Source: Hyphomonadaceae bacterium TMED5
Lineage (GTDB): Bacteria > Pseudomonadota > Alphaproteobacteria > Caulobacterales > Hyphomonadaceae
DNA length: 64,000 bases
Direction of reading: 5' to 3'
NCBI GenBank assembly: GCA_002173095.1
Contig: NHBK01000005.1
Location: 124,001-188,000 of the forward strand
Every line of letters starts with the position of its first letter. Within the stretch, counting starts at the first letter, position 1. Made by a program: the position numbers and the translations under genes. Positions 53,962 through 63,137 of the stretch are shown one piece after another. The notes beneath the pieces were generated by a model. That model worked only from the letters and a program-made list of their open reading frames with translations, was not told the DNA's origin and made no database searches.

Positions 53962-54821
53962 GTTTCCATATCATTTTTGCGGTGAACGAAGGCGACGAGC
54001 ACAAAACTGATAATCATCAGAAGATACCAGGCACCGAGCTTTTGCAGCGAAACCATGTGCCAGCCTTGTTCCTGCGCAGGATAGGTCCAGGCCCGCGCGA
54101 GCGTCCCGATATTCTCTGCAAACCAGATAAACAATGCGACCAGCAACAAGCCCACAACCATGGGCATAGGACGGTGTTTTTCGTCCGGCCGGAACCAGAT
54201 CACGCATGGCCCATACAAAAGTACGCTGAAAGCATAAAGCCCGAGCCGGATATCGACCGTGAAATGGTGCGTGAAGAAATTCACATACACCGCAATCGCC
54301 AGCACAGCCTGCACCCAGAGCGGCGGAAACCGGTCAAACCGAAAATCAAAAATCCGCCAGCACCGGGCAATGTATGACCCGACGCAGGCATACATAAATC
54401 CTGAAAACAGTGGCACACCCTCAATCCGGAAAAAGGCCGGGTCCGGATAAATCCAGCTACCCATATGCGTCTTGAAGATTTCCATCACCGTGCCGACGAC
54501 ATGGAAGGCAAAGATGACTTTCGCCTCCTCCCAGCTCTCAAGGCCGGTAATCAGCATGCCGATCTGGATGGCGAGCGCGCACAGAAACAGAAAATCAGCG
54601 CGATAGAGCGGCGCACTCTCCGGATAAAACAGATAAGTTGCCAGCAGGAGGAACACCATCGCCCCGCCAAACAGACACGACCAGGCTTGTTTGATGCCGA
54701 ATGAGAGAAACTCATAGGCTCCAAGGGACCACGGCCCTCTCACCCATCGGGTGCGCAGGGCATCATGCCTGCGATGTAATTCGTCCCTCAGACCTTTTGC
54801 GTCCCACATATGTCCCCACAT
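53940..54821 (-). CDS. DUF817 family membrane protein
   Basis: A 293-residue protein with about eight hydrophobic helices. Family features are RGPWSLGAYEFLSFGIKQAW near the N-terminus, VVGTVMEIFKTHMGSWIYPD, GVPLFSGFMYACVGSYIARC and a C-terminal ENIGTLARAWTYPAQEQGWH. DUF817 is a bacterial integral membrane family of unknown function. It stands alone. The first Met may be four residues further in. Confidence 0.88.
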   Translation of the reverse strand: MWGHMWDAKGLRDELHRRHDALRTRWVRGPWSLGAYEFLSFGIKQAWSCLFGGAMVFLLLATYLFYPESAPLYRADFLFLCALAIQIGMLITGLESWEEAKVIFAFHVVGTVMEIFKTHMGSWIYPDPAFFRIEGVPLFSGFMYACVGSYIARCWRIFDFRFDRFPPLWVQAVLAIAVYVNFFTHHFTVDIRLGLYAFSVLLYGPCVIWFRPDEKHRPMPMVVGLLLVALFIWFAENIGTLARAWTYPAQEQGWHMVSLQKLGAWYLLMIISFVLVAFVHRKNDMETKKLREP

Positions 54822-54864
54822 CTAAACATGCAGAAGACAGTGTACTGATTTCCCGACACAAAAA

Positions 54865-54884
54865 AGGCGACCTCATGGCCGCCT
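54865..54884 (-). terminator. Rho-independent terminator of leuB
   Basis: AGGCG-CC / GG-CGCCT stem with a T-run on the minus strand, about 75 nt past the leuB stop. Confidence 0.7.
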
Positions 54885-54958
54885 CGGGTCACTTAAAACC
54901 TGAAAACTTTCCTGATTGATAGGAGGAACTGAAGCCCTCCGTATCAACCGTTCGGTTT

Positions 54959-56038
54959 TTACAACTCCGCCAGAATAGCGTCGCCCATGCCAGACGTGCT
55001 GAGTTCACCGCCAAGGTCACCCGTGCGAGCGCCCTTTTCCAAAGCAGCGCCGACAGCACGCGTAATGGCATCAGCCGCATCTGGACGATCAAGGCTCCAA
55101 CGGAGCGCCATTTCGAGAGAGAGAATAGCCGCGCATGGGTTCGCCTTGCCCTGACCCGCAATATCCGGCGCAGAACCATGAACCGGCTCAAAGAAGCCCG
55201 GCTTACCGGGGTCAGAAAGCGATGCAGATGGCAGCATACCGATAGAACCCGTCAGCATGCTCGCCTCATCAGACAGAATGTCGCCGAAGAGATTGTCCGC
55301 CAGAATAACGTCAAAGCCTTTTGGCTCACGTACCAGCTGCATGGCGCAGGCATCGGCCAGCATATGGTGCAGTGGCACACCCATATCCTTCAGCTCAGCA
55401 TCATAGAGCGCCTGAACTTCCTGCTTCCAGAGAAGGCCGGAATCCATGACGTTGGACTTCTCAACAGAGCAAACACCGCCCCATTTACGGTCGTAATTTC
55501 CACGGCCCTTGGCAATGTCGAAAGCAACACGGGTGATGCGGTGAATTTCCGGCGTGGTGTATTCGGCATTATCAAAGCCACGGCGTGTACCGTCTTCCAG
55601 CGTCTCAATGCCTTTTGGCTGACCGAAATAGACACCGCCCACAAGCTCGCGAACGATCATTATGTCGAGGCCTTCGACCAGATGACGCTTCAGCGCAGAC
55701 GCATCTGCCAGTGCATCAAAGCAGAGCGCAGGGCGAAGATTGGCATAGGTATCAAGCGCAACGCGCATGCCCAGAAGACCCGCTTCAGGGCGGTTATGAC
55801 GCTCAACGCCATCCCATTTAGAGCCGCCAACCGCGCCCATAAGAACAGCGTCCGACGCTTTAGCTTTTGCGATTGTGTCTTCAGACAGCGGCGTGCCCAG
55901 CTCGTCATAGCTCGCACCACCAATCAGGCCATAATCAAGGCCCAGATCAGGCGCGACTTTTTCTGCAACGCGAACGGTTTGTTCGATGACTTCCGGACCA
56001 ATGCCATCACCCGGGAGAAGAAGAAGTGTCTGTGCCAT
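54959..56038 (-). CDS. leuB: 3-isopropylmalate dehydrogenase
   Basis: A 359-residue LeuB. Motifs: LLLPGDGIGPEVIEQTV, MGAVGGSKWDGVERHNRPE, YANLRPALCF, VRELVGGVYFGQPKG, then FDVILADNLFGDILSDEAS and GFFEPVHGSAPDIAGQGKAN. It oxidatively decarboxylates 3-isopropylmalate in leucine synthesis. It is downstream of leuD, with the chagasin-like gene between. leuC is not in the window. Confidence 0.97.
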   Translation of the reverse strand: MAQTLLLLPGDGIGPEVIEQTVRVAEKVAPDLGLDYGLIGGASYDELGTPLSEDTIAKAKASDAVLMGAVGGSKWDGVERHNRPEAGLLGMRVALDTYANLRPALCFDALADASALKRHLVEGLDIMIVRELVGGVYFGQPKGIETLEDGTRRGFDNAEYTTPEIHRITRVAFDIAKGRGNYDRKWGGVCSVEKSNVMDSGLLWKQEVQALYDAELKDMGVPLHHMLADACAMQLVREPKGFDVILADNLFGDILSDEASMLTGSIGMLPSASLSDPGKPGFFEPVHGSAPDIAGQGKANPCAAILSLEMALRWSLDRPDAADAITRAVGAALEKGARTGDLGGELSTSGMGDAILAEL

Positions 56039-56230
56039 GCTGTGAGTGCCTGATTAGAGAATTACCAGCCGCTTGTGAGCCTCAGCTGGCAGCAAAAATC
56101 AAGGCCTCACACCGCATCAGAGTGCCGCAGAACCGCAATTCTTTTCCAGAAAACCGCCAATCGGGCAAAACACTTATCAGCCGCACTCGTCAAAGGCGCG
56201 GCTAACGCAACACTCTTGCGAGAGTTTGTC

Positions 56231-56662
56231 CTAACGCGGAATAACAGAGACGGCGATTTCGCGCTCAACGTCAGGCGGCGCACCCGGACGCGCATATCCA
56301 AGACGGATCAGGGTTTCACCCTCTTCAACACCGCGGAAAACCAAAATGGCTGTCCCGCCCACGCCTGTCATTCCCAAAGGATGAAGATCGGATTGATAGT
56401 CCTGGCTCATCAGTTCCAGAATACGGTCATTCATACCCGGAAGGAGGCGCCATTGATAACCAGTGGTCGCGTTGGCACTCAGCTCAATGCGAAGCGTATT
56501 TCCGGCAGAAAGAACAATCTCTTCCCCGCCTCTAGGCTCAGTCAGTCGTTGCTCAGATACAGATCCAGACAAGCCACGCACCTCAGGATCGGTATTCAAT
56601 CCATCAACCGCGCATCCGCCCAGCGAAAGACCAAGTAGGACCGAGAGAGCAGCCGCGCGCAT
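56231..56662 (-). CDS. Chagasin/I42-family protease inhibitor lipoprotein
   Basis: A 143-residue protein when started at the ATG 56660-56662, which overlaps the leuD TGA as TGATG; a start at 56680 would add six residues. The lipoprotein signal is LLGLSLGGC. The three I42 inhibitor loops are visible: NATTGYQW, TGVGGTAIL and RPGAPP. Chagasin-type inhibitors block papain-like cysteine proteases. Its coupling to leuD suggests co-expression by location, not metabolism. The gap to leuB is 192 bp. Confidence 0.85.
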   Translation of the reverse strand: MRAAALSVLLGLSLGGCAVDGLNTDPEVRGLSGSVSEQRLTEPRGGEEIVLSAGNTLRIELSANATTGYQWRLLPGMNDRILELMSQDYQSDLHPLGMTGVGGTAILVFRGVEEGETLIRLGYARPGAPPDVEREIAVSVIPR

Positions 56663-57273
56663 CAGGCTTTTTCCAGCCATGGCTGCGCAAGTCGGCGACG
56701 CGCCTCAAACTCTGCAATGCGGGCTTCGCTTTGAAGGCTCATGCCAATATCATCCAGACCTTCAAGAAGGTTGTTTCGACGCGCATTGTCGAGTTCGAAT
56801 TCGATTTTTTCACCATCAGGCAGGGTGATGACCATGTTTTCCAGATCGATTGTGAAAATGTGATTGCCGCCTTTGGCGTCGTCCATCAGGCGGGCCACAG
56901 TCTCTTGCGGCAGAGCGATTGGCAGAATGCCGTTCTTGAAACAGTTATTATAGAAAATGTCGGCAAAGCTTGGCGCAATCACGCATTTAATGCCCTGATC
57001 CAGCAGCGCCCATGGCGCATGCTCACGAGATGAGCCACAGCCGAAATTGGCGCCCGCAATCAGAATGTTGGCGTCTTTATACGCTTGCTGGTTCAGCACA
57101 AAGTCCGGATCAGGAGACCCGTCTTCCAGCGTTTTCAGTTCAAAGAAAAGACCGCTGGAAAGCCCCGTGCGCTCCGTCGTTTTAAGAAACTGCTTCGGAA
57201 TGATCATGTCGGTATCGACATTGCTCATACGCAATGGCGCAGCGCGGCCAGTAAGTGTTGTAAAAGCGTCCAT
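56662..57273 (-). CDS. leuD: 3-isopropylmalate dehydratase small subunit
   Basis: A 203-residue LeuD; the start at 57273 (MDAFTTLTG) was chosen over 57294. Motifs: [60 protein letters not shown]. It forms isopropylmalate isomerase with LeuC, which is not in this window, so leuC and leuD are separated. It couples by TGATG to the chagasin-like gene. Confidence 0.96.
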   Translation of the reverse strand: MDAFTTLTGRAAPLRMSNVDTDMIIPKQFLKTTERTGLSSGLFFELKTLEDGSPDPDFVLNQQAYKDANILIAGANFGCGSSREHAPWALLDQGIKCVIAPSFADIFYNNCFKNGILPIALPQETVARLMDDAKGGNHIFTIDLENMVITLPDGEKIEFELDNARRNNLLEGLDDIGMSLQSEARIAEFEARRRLAQPWLEKA

Positions 57274-57334
57274 AGCCGCTCTTTTAGGCCTCAAACCCGG
57301 AGAAGATCAATTCCCCTTTTGCGGGGAATAGCAC

Positions 57335-58180
57335 TCAACCTCGCTTGTCGAGCAAAAGCGTCGGCACACCCAGATCATGGCTTTTGACAGACATGACACG
57401 GGTTCCGGGCTTCCGCCCTGCACGAACCTCTGAAACCTGCACGCCACCTACGCCCAGACGCAGATGCGCATCGTCCAGATTATCCACCTCATAGGTCATA
57501 CCCCAGAGCTGATCTTTATCGTCAGCTCCCACACTGCCATCAAGGCGCTGAATAATTTCGAGCGTCACATCCCCGGTTCGGAAGAAAAGGAAACGCGCGC
57601 CCCATTTCTCATTCGTGCGATCAAGGGCGAGCCTCACACCCAGTTTAGCCCCATAGAGCGCCATAGCCCGGTCAGGATTGCCCGTATTAATGACGAGATG
57701 GTCCAGACGCACCGCACTTCCCACACGCGGCGGGCGCACAGAGATTGCGCCATCTTTCTGCTCGACCAGAAACCCTTTCACCTCGCCAAAGGCAGCATCA
57801 CCCAGGCGCACACGAGACCAGCTGCGATGCAGCCCGCCATAGGTTGCGGCCTGTGAGATGATTTCTTCAGGCTTTAGCCCACGGCGGCTCGCCTGAAAAT
57901 GAGCGTCACGAATATCGGATGTTCTGAATGCGAGACTGGTCAGCGCGCCTTTACGCTCGCCCAATATCTCTTTGATCCGCGCACCAACCGGCCCGTCGCC
58001 TTTCGGCCCCATCAGCTCAATATTAGTATTCTCAAGATAGAAGAGTGCTGTGGCGGTACCGTCGTCCGGGTTTACGTGCTGCCAGTCGACATCGCGCCCC
58101 AGAAGCAGACCGTAGGTCTGAATGGCGGCCTCGACATCCGGCACCAGTATTACAAAATGATCCAGCGCCTCGCACACCAT
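57335..58180 (-). CDS. VOC family (glyoxalase-like) protein
   Basis: A 281-residue protein with two tandem VOC modules. The first starts EALDHFVILVPDVEAAIQTYG and contains FYLENTNIELMGP. The second starts RLDHLVINTGNPDRAMALYG and contains DVTLEIIQRLDGS. The N-terminal half fits the glyoxalase-like domain group. Metal-dependent lyase, isomerase or dioxygenase activity is possible; the substrate is unknown. It is codirectional with leuD (61-bp gap). Confidence 0.85.
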   Translation of the reverse strand: MVCEALDHFVILVPDVEAAIQTYGLLLGRDVDWQHVNPDDGTATALFYLENTNIELMGPKGDGPVGARIKEILGERKGALTSLAFRTSDIRDAHFQASRRGLKPEEIISQAATYGGLHRSWSRVRLGDAAFGEVKGFLVEQKDGAISVRPPRVGSAVRLDHLVINTGNPDRAMALYGAKLGVRLALDRTNEKWGARFLFFRTGDVTLEIIQRLDGSVGADDKDQLWGMTYEVDNLDDAHLRLGVGGVQVSEVRAGRKPGTRVMSVKSHDLGVPTLLLDKRG

Positions 58181-58276
58181 ATACTCTCTCCCGGATGAAC
58201 TCTTTTATCGTCGCGCAACACTTATCTGGCTGCGGACCAGGGCTCAACCAGAGAAAACAAGCCGTGCAGCTCGGCG

Positions 58277-58645
58277 TTAGCCGTTTGCGGCGCGTTTCAT
58301 CTCGAGAACCAGCTCGCGTTTCAGCTTTGTGCTTTCATTGTCTTCAGGGAAGACCTGATGGATCAGCGTATCGGAACTTTCAGAAGGCAGCTCCGGTTCG
58401 ATTTCTTCTATTTCAAGCTCACCCAGCTCAACCAGGATCAGTTCAAGCATACGCTCCAGCACACGGTAGGCCGCATCGCGCTTACGGCGAAGACCGCGCA
58501 GAATGACAGCATCAGACGCCGGCGCATCATCACCGAAGCGTTCATTCAGCTCCTGTTCGTGCAGTATGGTCTGGTCAATTACTTTTGTGAGGAAGCCAAT
58601 AATCTGGCGATAGTCTTTCGACTTCAATACGGATTGCGAAGGCAT
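58277..58645 (-). CDS. Hypothetical protein, helical and acidic
   Basis: A 122-residue protein I do not recognise. Helical segments are SKDYRQIIGFLTKVIDQTIL, LRRKRDAAYRVLERMLELIL and a charged C-terminus KLKRELVLEMKRAANG, with an acidic middle (ELGELEIEEIEPELP). No signal peptide is seen. The methionine at 58645 is preferred over 58648. A coiled-coil or regulatory protein is possible; no function is assigned. Confidence 0.55.
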   Translation of the reverse strand: MPSQSVLKSKDYRQIIGFLTKVIDQTILHEQELNERFGDDAPASDAVILRGLRRKRDAAYRVLERMLELILVELGELEIEEIEPELPSESSDTLIHQVFPEDNESTKLKRELVLEMKRAANG

Positions 58646-59038
58646 CAAGATACCAATTTCATATTATGTTTTTTCGAGAGTAGTCCCGCCGGACACACAC
58701 ACGACCCGGCAGCAAGGCGCGCCTTTAAACACAACCGAAGTTAAAAGTCTCCATTATTTCGCGTCTTTTTGCAGCGTTAACCAAGTTTGCAAAAACAATC
58801 CGGAATAGTTGTTATCCAATACTGAAAAGGAAATTTTTTTGTTTGCCGATTGGAAGCATAAGAAATTTCATTTCAGGCTCCCCAATGCCTTTGAATTGAA
58901 ATTCCACCGCGCACTGCAATCTTGGATATCATTTTGATATCTCCCGCCGGTCACACTTTCGTGATCAGCGGGAAAATTGGCAGTTTTACGCCTTTAGAGA
59001 CACGCCGTATAACAAGAATGCTGCAATCGCACATTTTT

Positions 59039-59053
59039 GTGAACACCGTTCAC
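59039..59053. promoter_or_regulatory. TetR-type palindromic operator candidate
   Basis: GTGAAC-ACC-GTTCAC, a perfect 15-bp palindrome with a 3-bp spacer, just upstream of the predicted -35 of the gene at 59137. Confidence 0.5.
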
Positions 59054-59059
59054 TAAATA

Positions 59060-59088
59060 TTGGACAATTCGTTCAGCGTGTATATATG
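59060..59088 (+). promoter_or_regulatory. Predicted promoter of the small secreted protein gene
   Basis: TTGGAC (59060-59065), 17-bp spacer, TATATG (59083-59088), about 49 bp before the ATG. Confidence 0.45.
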
Positions 59089-59136
59089 TGCCTTATGAAC
59101 GGCCGGCATCAGTCCGGGTTTTGACGGGATTTTGAC

Positions 59137-59436
59137 ATGCAACGCTTCCTCACGCTTTCTGCTCTTGCCCTGTTTGGCGCCCTGCCAGCCATGGCTTCCA
59201 CGACTTTCACCGCGACACTCGAAGCGCCTAAGAGCGAGACCGAGCGCATTGCCGCTGCCGATGCCATATGGATTTGCGAAGGCGAAACCTGCGAAGCTGT
59301 CCTCAATCGGCGCAGCGCGACCGTTCGCGTCTGCCGACACGTCGTTTCGGAAATCGGCCCGGTCACAGCTTTTGGTACAGCGGAAGATCCGCTAACGCCG
59401 GAAGAGGTTTCAGAGTGCAACGCCTCCCTGAACTGA
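59137..59436 (+). CDS. Small secreted protein, CC_3452-like family
   Basis: A 99-residue protein with a signal peptide (cut about AMA/STT). The mature part has DAIWICEGETCEAVLN, RVCRHVVSEIGPVTAFG and SECNASLN, with four Cys. This pattern (two nearby Cys, then VC..., then a C-terminal Cys) matches a small alphaproteobacterial family named after Caulobacter CC_3452. It is probably periplasmic; the role is unknown. A promoter and TetR-like operator lie upstream and a terminator downstream. Confidence 0.65.
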   Translation: MQRFLTLSALALFGALPAMASTTFTATLEAPKSETERIAAADAIWICEGETCEAVLNRRSATVRVCRHVVSEIGPVTAFGTAEDPLTPEEVSECNASLN

Positions 59437-59464
59437 TCTGAATTTATTCACTTTACCTCCCTTG

Positions 59465-59489
59465 GCCGCCTTCGGGCGGCTATTTTTTT
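59465..59489 (+). terminator. Rho-independent terminator
   Basis: GCCGCC-TTCG-GGCGGC with a stable tetraloop, then TTTTTTT; 29 nt past the stop of the CC_3452-like gene. Confidence 0.9.
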
Positions 59490-59621
59490 GCCCTTAGTTT
59501 TGCTGCACGCGCTAAAACAGCAAATGACGCCAGCCGGAGTTGGAGTAATTCCAGACTCTATCGCTGCACTTTATTTGCTTTTTCCCCCTAACCTCTCAGC
59601 CAGAGGGAGAGGACCCAAAGC

Positions 59622-60653
59622 ATGATGCGTATATTCTGGATCATTATCTGCGTCGCATTGCTCGGCAGCGCCGCGGTGATCACCATGACTTCGCTATCGC
59701 CATCATCCTCAGCTCCCGTCACGCCTCAGCGCGAAATTGCAGCCTCTCCTGTCGGGCAATGCGTAAATTTAGGCGGCGCGCTGGAAGCTCCTGTAGAAGG
59801 CAGCTGGGGATATATCATCCGCGAGCGTGACCTTCATGCCATCCGGGCACTCGGCTTTGACACGATACGCGTGCCGATCAAATGGTCTGCACATGCCGGG
59901 ACTCATTCCCCGTACACGATTGATGAAGCCTTTTTTGCGCGCGTAGACACGGTCGCCGCGCAGGCGCTGGCGGCGGGCCTGCAGGTAATTATCGATGTTC
60001 ACCATTATGATGAACTGAACGAGACACCAGCCGCCCATCTGCCCCGACTTTATGCCATGTGGGAACAGATCAGCGCGCATTACGAGGGCTGGCCATCAGG
60101 GCTGATGTTCGAGTTCCTGAACGAGCCGCACACCAATATGAGCTTTGCCCGTGTGAACCAGCTCAATCGCGATCTTCTCTCTATGGTGCGTGAAACCCAT
60201 CCGGACCGATGGGTTATTCTGGGCGGCGGGCAATGGGGCACGCTGGAAGGCATGCTTCGCACAGACCCGCCCTACGACCCTCACGCAATGGTGACCTTCC
60301 ATTATTATGAGCCTTTCGAGTTCACGCATCAGGGCGCCCCATGGGCCTATGAACCTATCCCCCTGGGGCAGACCTGGGGCACACCGCAGGACCGCCAGAC
60401 CGTCAGTGAACATTTCGCGCATGCGATACGCTTCAGCCAGACCGTCGGCATGCCCGTTCTGCTCGGAGAATTCGGCGTTTACGAAGAAGTTCCGGATGCT
60501 GACCGCGCCCGCTGGACACACCATATCCGCCGTACAGCAGAAGTTTCCGGCTTTGGTTGGTGTTACTGGGACTGGGCCACGTCACTCGGCATGTATGACC
60601 TCGAAACCGAGCGTTTACGCCCCGGCATGGGCACCGCACTTCTGGGCAATTAG
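59622..60653 (+). CDS. Glycoside hydrolase family 5 (cellulase-like)
   Basis: A 343-residue enzyme with an N-terminal membrane anchor or signal (IFWIIICVALLGSAAVITM). GH5 motifs: GFDTIRVPIKW (strand 2), VIIDVHHYDELN, the acid/base Glu168 in EFLNEPH, HYY, and the nucleophile Glu283 in LLGEFGVYE. A tail WCYWDWATSLGMYDLETERL is usual for the family. It cleaves beta-glucans; the exact substrate is unknown. It is periplasmic or surface-bound. It is codirectional with the thiolase, 98 bp apart. Confidence 0.9.
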   Translation: MMRIFWIIICVALLGSAAVITMTSLSPSSSAPVTPQREIAASPVGQCVNLGGALEAPVEGSWGYIIRERDLHAIRALGFDTIRVPIKWSAHAGTHSPYTIDEAFFARVDTVAAQALAAGLQVIIDVHHYDELNETPAAHLPRLYAMWEQISAHYEGWPSGLMFEFLNEPHTNMSFARVNQLNRDLLSMVRETHPDRWVILGGGQWGTLEGMLRTDPPYDPHAMVTFHYYEPFEFTHQGAPWAYEPIPLGQTWGTPQDRQTVSEHFAHAIRFSQTVGMPVLLGEFGVYEEVPDADRARWTHHIRRTAEVSGFGWCYWDWATSLGMYDLETERLRPGMGTALLGN

Positions 60654-60751
60654 CCCCTTCGCACATGCAATAAAACCGCTTGACGTCGCCGGACTAACCT
60701 TCCACAACTCCCGCACAATAGATTACGTCATGTAGCGAGGAGGACACGACC

Positions 60752-61933
60752 ATGAGCACATCTGATCCGGTCGTAATTGTAGGTATGGCGCGCACGCCAA
60801 TGGGTGGTTTGCTGGGCGAGCTTTCGAGCTTCTCTGCGAACGAGCTGGGCGCCATGGCTATTAAAGCAGCGGTTGCCGAAGCGGGTATCGAAGGCGCCGA
60901 CATTAACGAAGTCATTATGGGCAACTGCCTGCCAGCTGGTCAGGGCCAGGCGCCTGCGCGTCAGGCTGGCATCAAAGCTGAACTCGGCCTTGCCGCTGAA
61001 TCCACCACCATCAACAAGATGTGTGGCTCTGGCATGCAAGCGGCCGTCATGGGCTCTGCATCCATTCTTTCCGGTCAGGCTGACATTGTTGTCGCCGGCG
61101 GCATGGAAAGCATGACCAACGCGCCTCACATGATCGACCTCCGCAAAGGTCACAAATACGGCCACACCACGACCAAGGACCATATGGCTATGGACGGTCT
61201 GGAAGACGCTTACGCAAACCAGCCAATGGGCAAGTTTGCTGACATGATTGCTGAAAAGTATCAGTTCACGCGCGAAGCTCAGGATGAGTACGCGCTGGAA
61301 ACCCTGCGCCGCGCGCAGGAAGCAACTGAACAAGGCAAGTTCAAGCGTGAAATCGCACCGGTTACTGTGAAAACCCGTAAGGGCGAGTCTACGGTCGAGA
61401 TCGACGAGCTGCCTAAGTCTGCGCGTCCGGACAAAATTCCAACGCTCCGTCCGGCTTTCAACAAAGACGGTACGGTCACAGCAGCAAACGCATCTGCGAT
61501 TTCTGACGGCGCAGCCGCGCTCGTTCTGATGAAACAGTCTGAAGCTGAAAAGCGCGGCCTGAAGCCAATCGCGAAAATCGTTTCTTCTGCGTCTCACTCA
61601 CATGAGCCAGAATTCTTCACCACAGCACCTGTGCCTGCCATGCAGAAAGCACTCGAGCGCGCTGGCTGGACCAAAGACGATGTTGATCTGTGGGAAGTCA
61701 ACGAAGCATTCGCTGTCGTTCCTATGATCGCGATGAAAGAACTCGGCATCAGCCATGACAGCCTGAACGTCCATGGCGGCGCATGTGCGCTTGGTCACCC
61801 AATTGGCGCCTCTGGCGCGCGCGTTCTCGTCACGCTGATTTCCGCTCTGGAACAGAACGGCAAGACCAAAGGCGTTGCTTCGCTTTGCATTGGCGGCGGA
61901 GAAGGCATCGCAATGTGTGTTGAGCTGGCTTAA
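60752..61933 (+). CDS. Acetyl-CoA acetyltransferase (thiolase)
   Basis: A 393-residue thiolase. Nucleophile Cys91 is in NKMCGSGMQA. The His of GGACALGHPIGASGAR and the second Cys of CIGGGEGIAMC complete the active site. A strong GAGGAGG ribosome binding site precedes the ATG. It condenses two acetyl-CoA (PHA or mevalonate-like route) or cleaves acetoacetyl-CoA. Codon use is regular and a strong terminator follows, consistent with a highly expressed gene. It may serve PHB turnover with the phaZ gene elsewhere in the window; that link is inferred. Confidence 0.95.
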   Translation: MSTSDPVVIVGMARTPMGGLLGELSSFSANELGAMAIKAAVAEAGIEGADINEVIMGNCLPAGQGQAPARQAGIKAELGLAAESTTINKMCGSGMQAAVMGSASILSGQADIVVAGGMESMTNAPHMIDLRKGHKYGHTTTKDHMAMDGLEDAYANQPMGKFADMIAEKYQFTREAQDEYALETLRRAQEATEQGKFKREIAPVTVKTRKGESTVEIDELPKSARPDKIPTLRPAFNKDGTVTAANASAISDGAAALVLMKQSEAEKRGLKPIAKIVSSASHSHEPEFFTTAPVPAMQKALERAGWTKDDVDLWEVNEAFAVVPMIAMKELGISHDSLNVHGGACALGHPIGASGARVLVTLISALEQNGKTKGVASLCIGGGEGIAMCVELA

Positions 61934-61959
61934 GCCACTCCAACATTCTGAAAACACTG

Positions 61960-61990
61960 AAAGCTCCGTCAGAGATGACGGAGCTTTTTT
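61960..61990 (+). terminator. Rho-independent terminator of the thiolase gene
   Basis: AAAGCTCCGTC / GACGGAGCTTT, 11-bp stem, 6-nt loop, then further Ts; 27 nt past the stop. Confidence 0.9.
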
Positions 61991-62069
61991 GTTTCCAGAG
62001 CCTTCGCGCCCCTCTCGTCCGAGCATCCTGTTTGTGTGATACTGCCTCCCAATAATAAGGAGCCAAATC

Positions 62070-63137
62070 ATGCCCGCACCCACTCTGCCCGAACATTTTG
62101 AAGAACAGGCTCAATGGTGCGATCGGCTGGGCTCTCCCTTCACGGCCGCCCTTCTGCGCGCCATGAAACTCGACCTTGAAAATCACGGTGTCATCAAAAA
62201 ATTGGTCGGCGATTGGCCCGGTAATCCACGCGCAGATGCACTGGGTCTTCGTCTGGCTGGCGCACTGCATTTCGGTGTGTTGTCCGGCATGTCTGCGCCC
62301 CTTGCCAGCGTTTACCCGGAAGGCCAGATCTTCAGGCCAATGGAAGAGGTGTGGGCTGTGGCCTCAGCCTTCCTGAAAACCAATGCAGGCTGGGTGCGCA
62401 CTTTCCTTCAAATGCCGCCCCAGACGAATGAGACCCGTCGTGCCTTCATGTTGTTGATCGGGCTGAAGGCCATTGCCAAACGGTTTGAACGCCCGATCCA
62501 TTTTCTGGAACTGGGTGCCAGCGCCGGGCTCAACCAGAATTTCGATGCCTTTTTCTATGAGGCTGGCGACTGGCAATGGGGTGAGCCTAGCTCCGACATG
62601 AAGGTCAGCACCACGTGGACAGGACCCGCGCCAGACCTTTCGGCGCCTCTGGTTCTGCATGAGCGCAAAGCCTGCGACCAGAACCCGCTCGATCTGTCAG
62701 ATGAGGAAACGCGCCTTCATCTGAAAAGCGATATCTGGGCCGACCAGCCAGAGCGTCTTTCAAGATTTGACGCCGCCGCGGACCTCGCCATAGCCCGAAA
62801 CACTCATGTCGACCGGGCAGACGCTGCGCTATGGTTGGCACGCGAGCTCAAATCCCGCCCGAGCGGCGTGACGACGGTGATCTTTCACTCCGTCTTCTTC
62901 CAATATCCACCGCTCGAAACGCGCCAGCGCATCACACGCCTTATCGAGGATGAAGCACGGTTTGCAACCGAAGCCTCACCTATTGTCTGGCTACGCTATG
63001 AGCCGGAAATTCTCTGGAATCGTAATGCACCACCGCTAGCGCTGGGCATGACCTGCGATATGCGGGTCTGGCCCGGCGATGAGCATGTCACCTTCGCCCG
63101 TTCTGATGGTCATGTGCGTGAGGTTCAGGCGCTTTAG
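62070..63137 (+). CDS. DUF2332 family protein
   Basis: A 355-residue protein matching DUF2332. It has FEEQAQWCDRLGSPFTAALL at the start, LELGASAGLNQNFDAFFY (a Rossmann-like Gly-rich turn, residues about 149-166) in the middle, and VTTVIFHSVFFQYPPLETRQ near 267. The fold looks like a SAM-binding methyltransferase but no activity is established. AAGGAGCC precedes the ATG. It ends 4 bp inside the convergent MscS gene. Confidence 0.85.
   Translation: MPAPTLPEHFEEQAQWCDRLGSPFTAALLRAMKLDLENHGVIKKLVGDWPGNPRADALGLRLAGALHFGVLSGMSAPLASVYPEGQIFRPMEEVWAVASAFLKTNAGWVRTFLQMPPQTNETRRAFMLLIGLKAIAKRFERPIHFLELGASAGLNQNFDAFFYEAGDWQWGEPSSDMKVSTTWTGPAPDLSAPLVLHERKACDQNPLDLSDEETRLHLKSDIWADQPERLSRFDAAADLAIARNTHVDRADAALWLARELKSRPSGVTTVIFHSVFFQYPPLETRQRITRLIEDEARFATEASPIVWLRYEPEILWNRNAPPLALGMTCDMRVWPGDEHVTFARSDGHVREVQAL

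Larger units (their letters stand above)
58649..59136. other. AT-rich intergenic region with a predicted promoter and operators
   Basis: About 490 bp without a gene. It holds a dyad GATATCA-TTT-TGATATC (58925-58941), a TTATCCAAT DnaA-box-like word (about 58812), a CtrA-like TTAACCA (about 58787), and the elements listed separately at 59039-59088. Confidence 0.5.

Noticed and set aside
55178-56053. A 291-codon plus-strand frame opposite leuB
   Set aside because: Shadow of leuB; sequence lacks family features.
60728-61597. A 289-codon minus-strand frame opposite the thiolase gene
   Set aside because: Shadow of the regular codon pattern of the thiolase; no family features.
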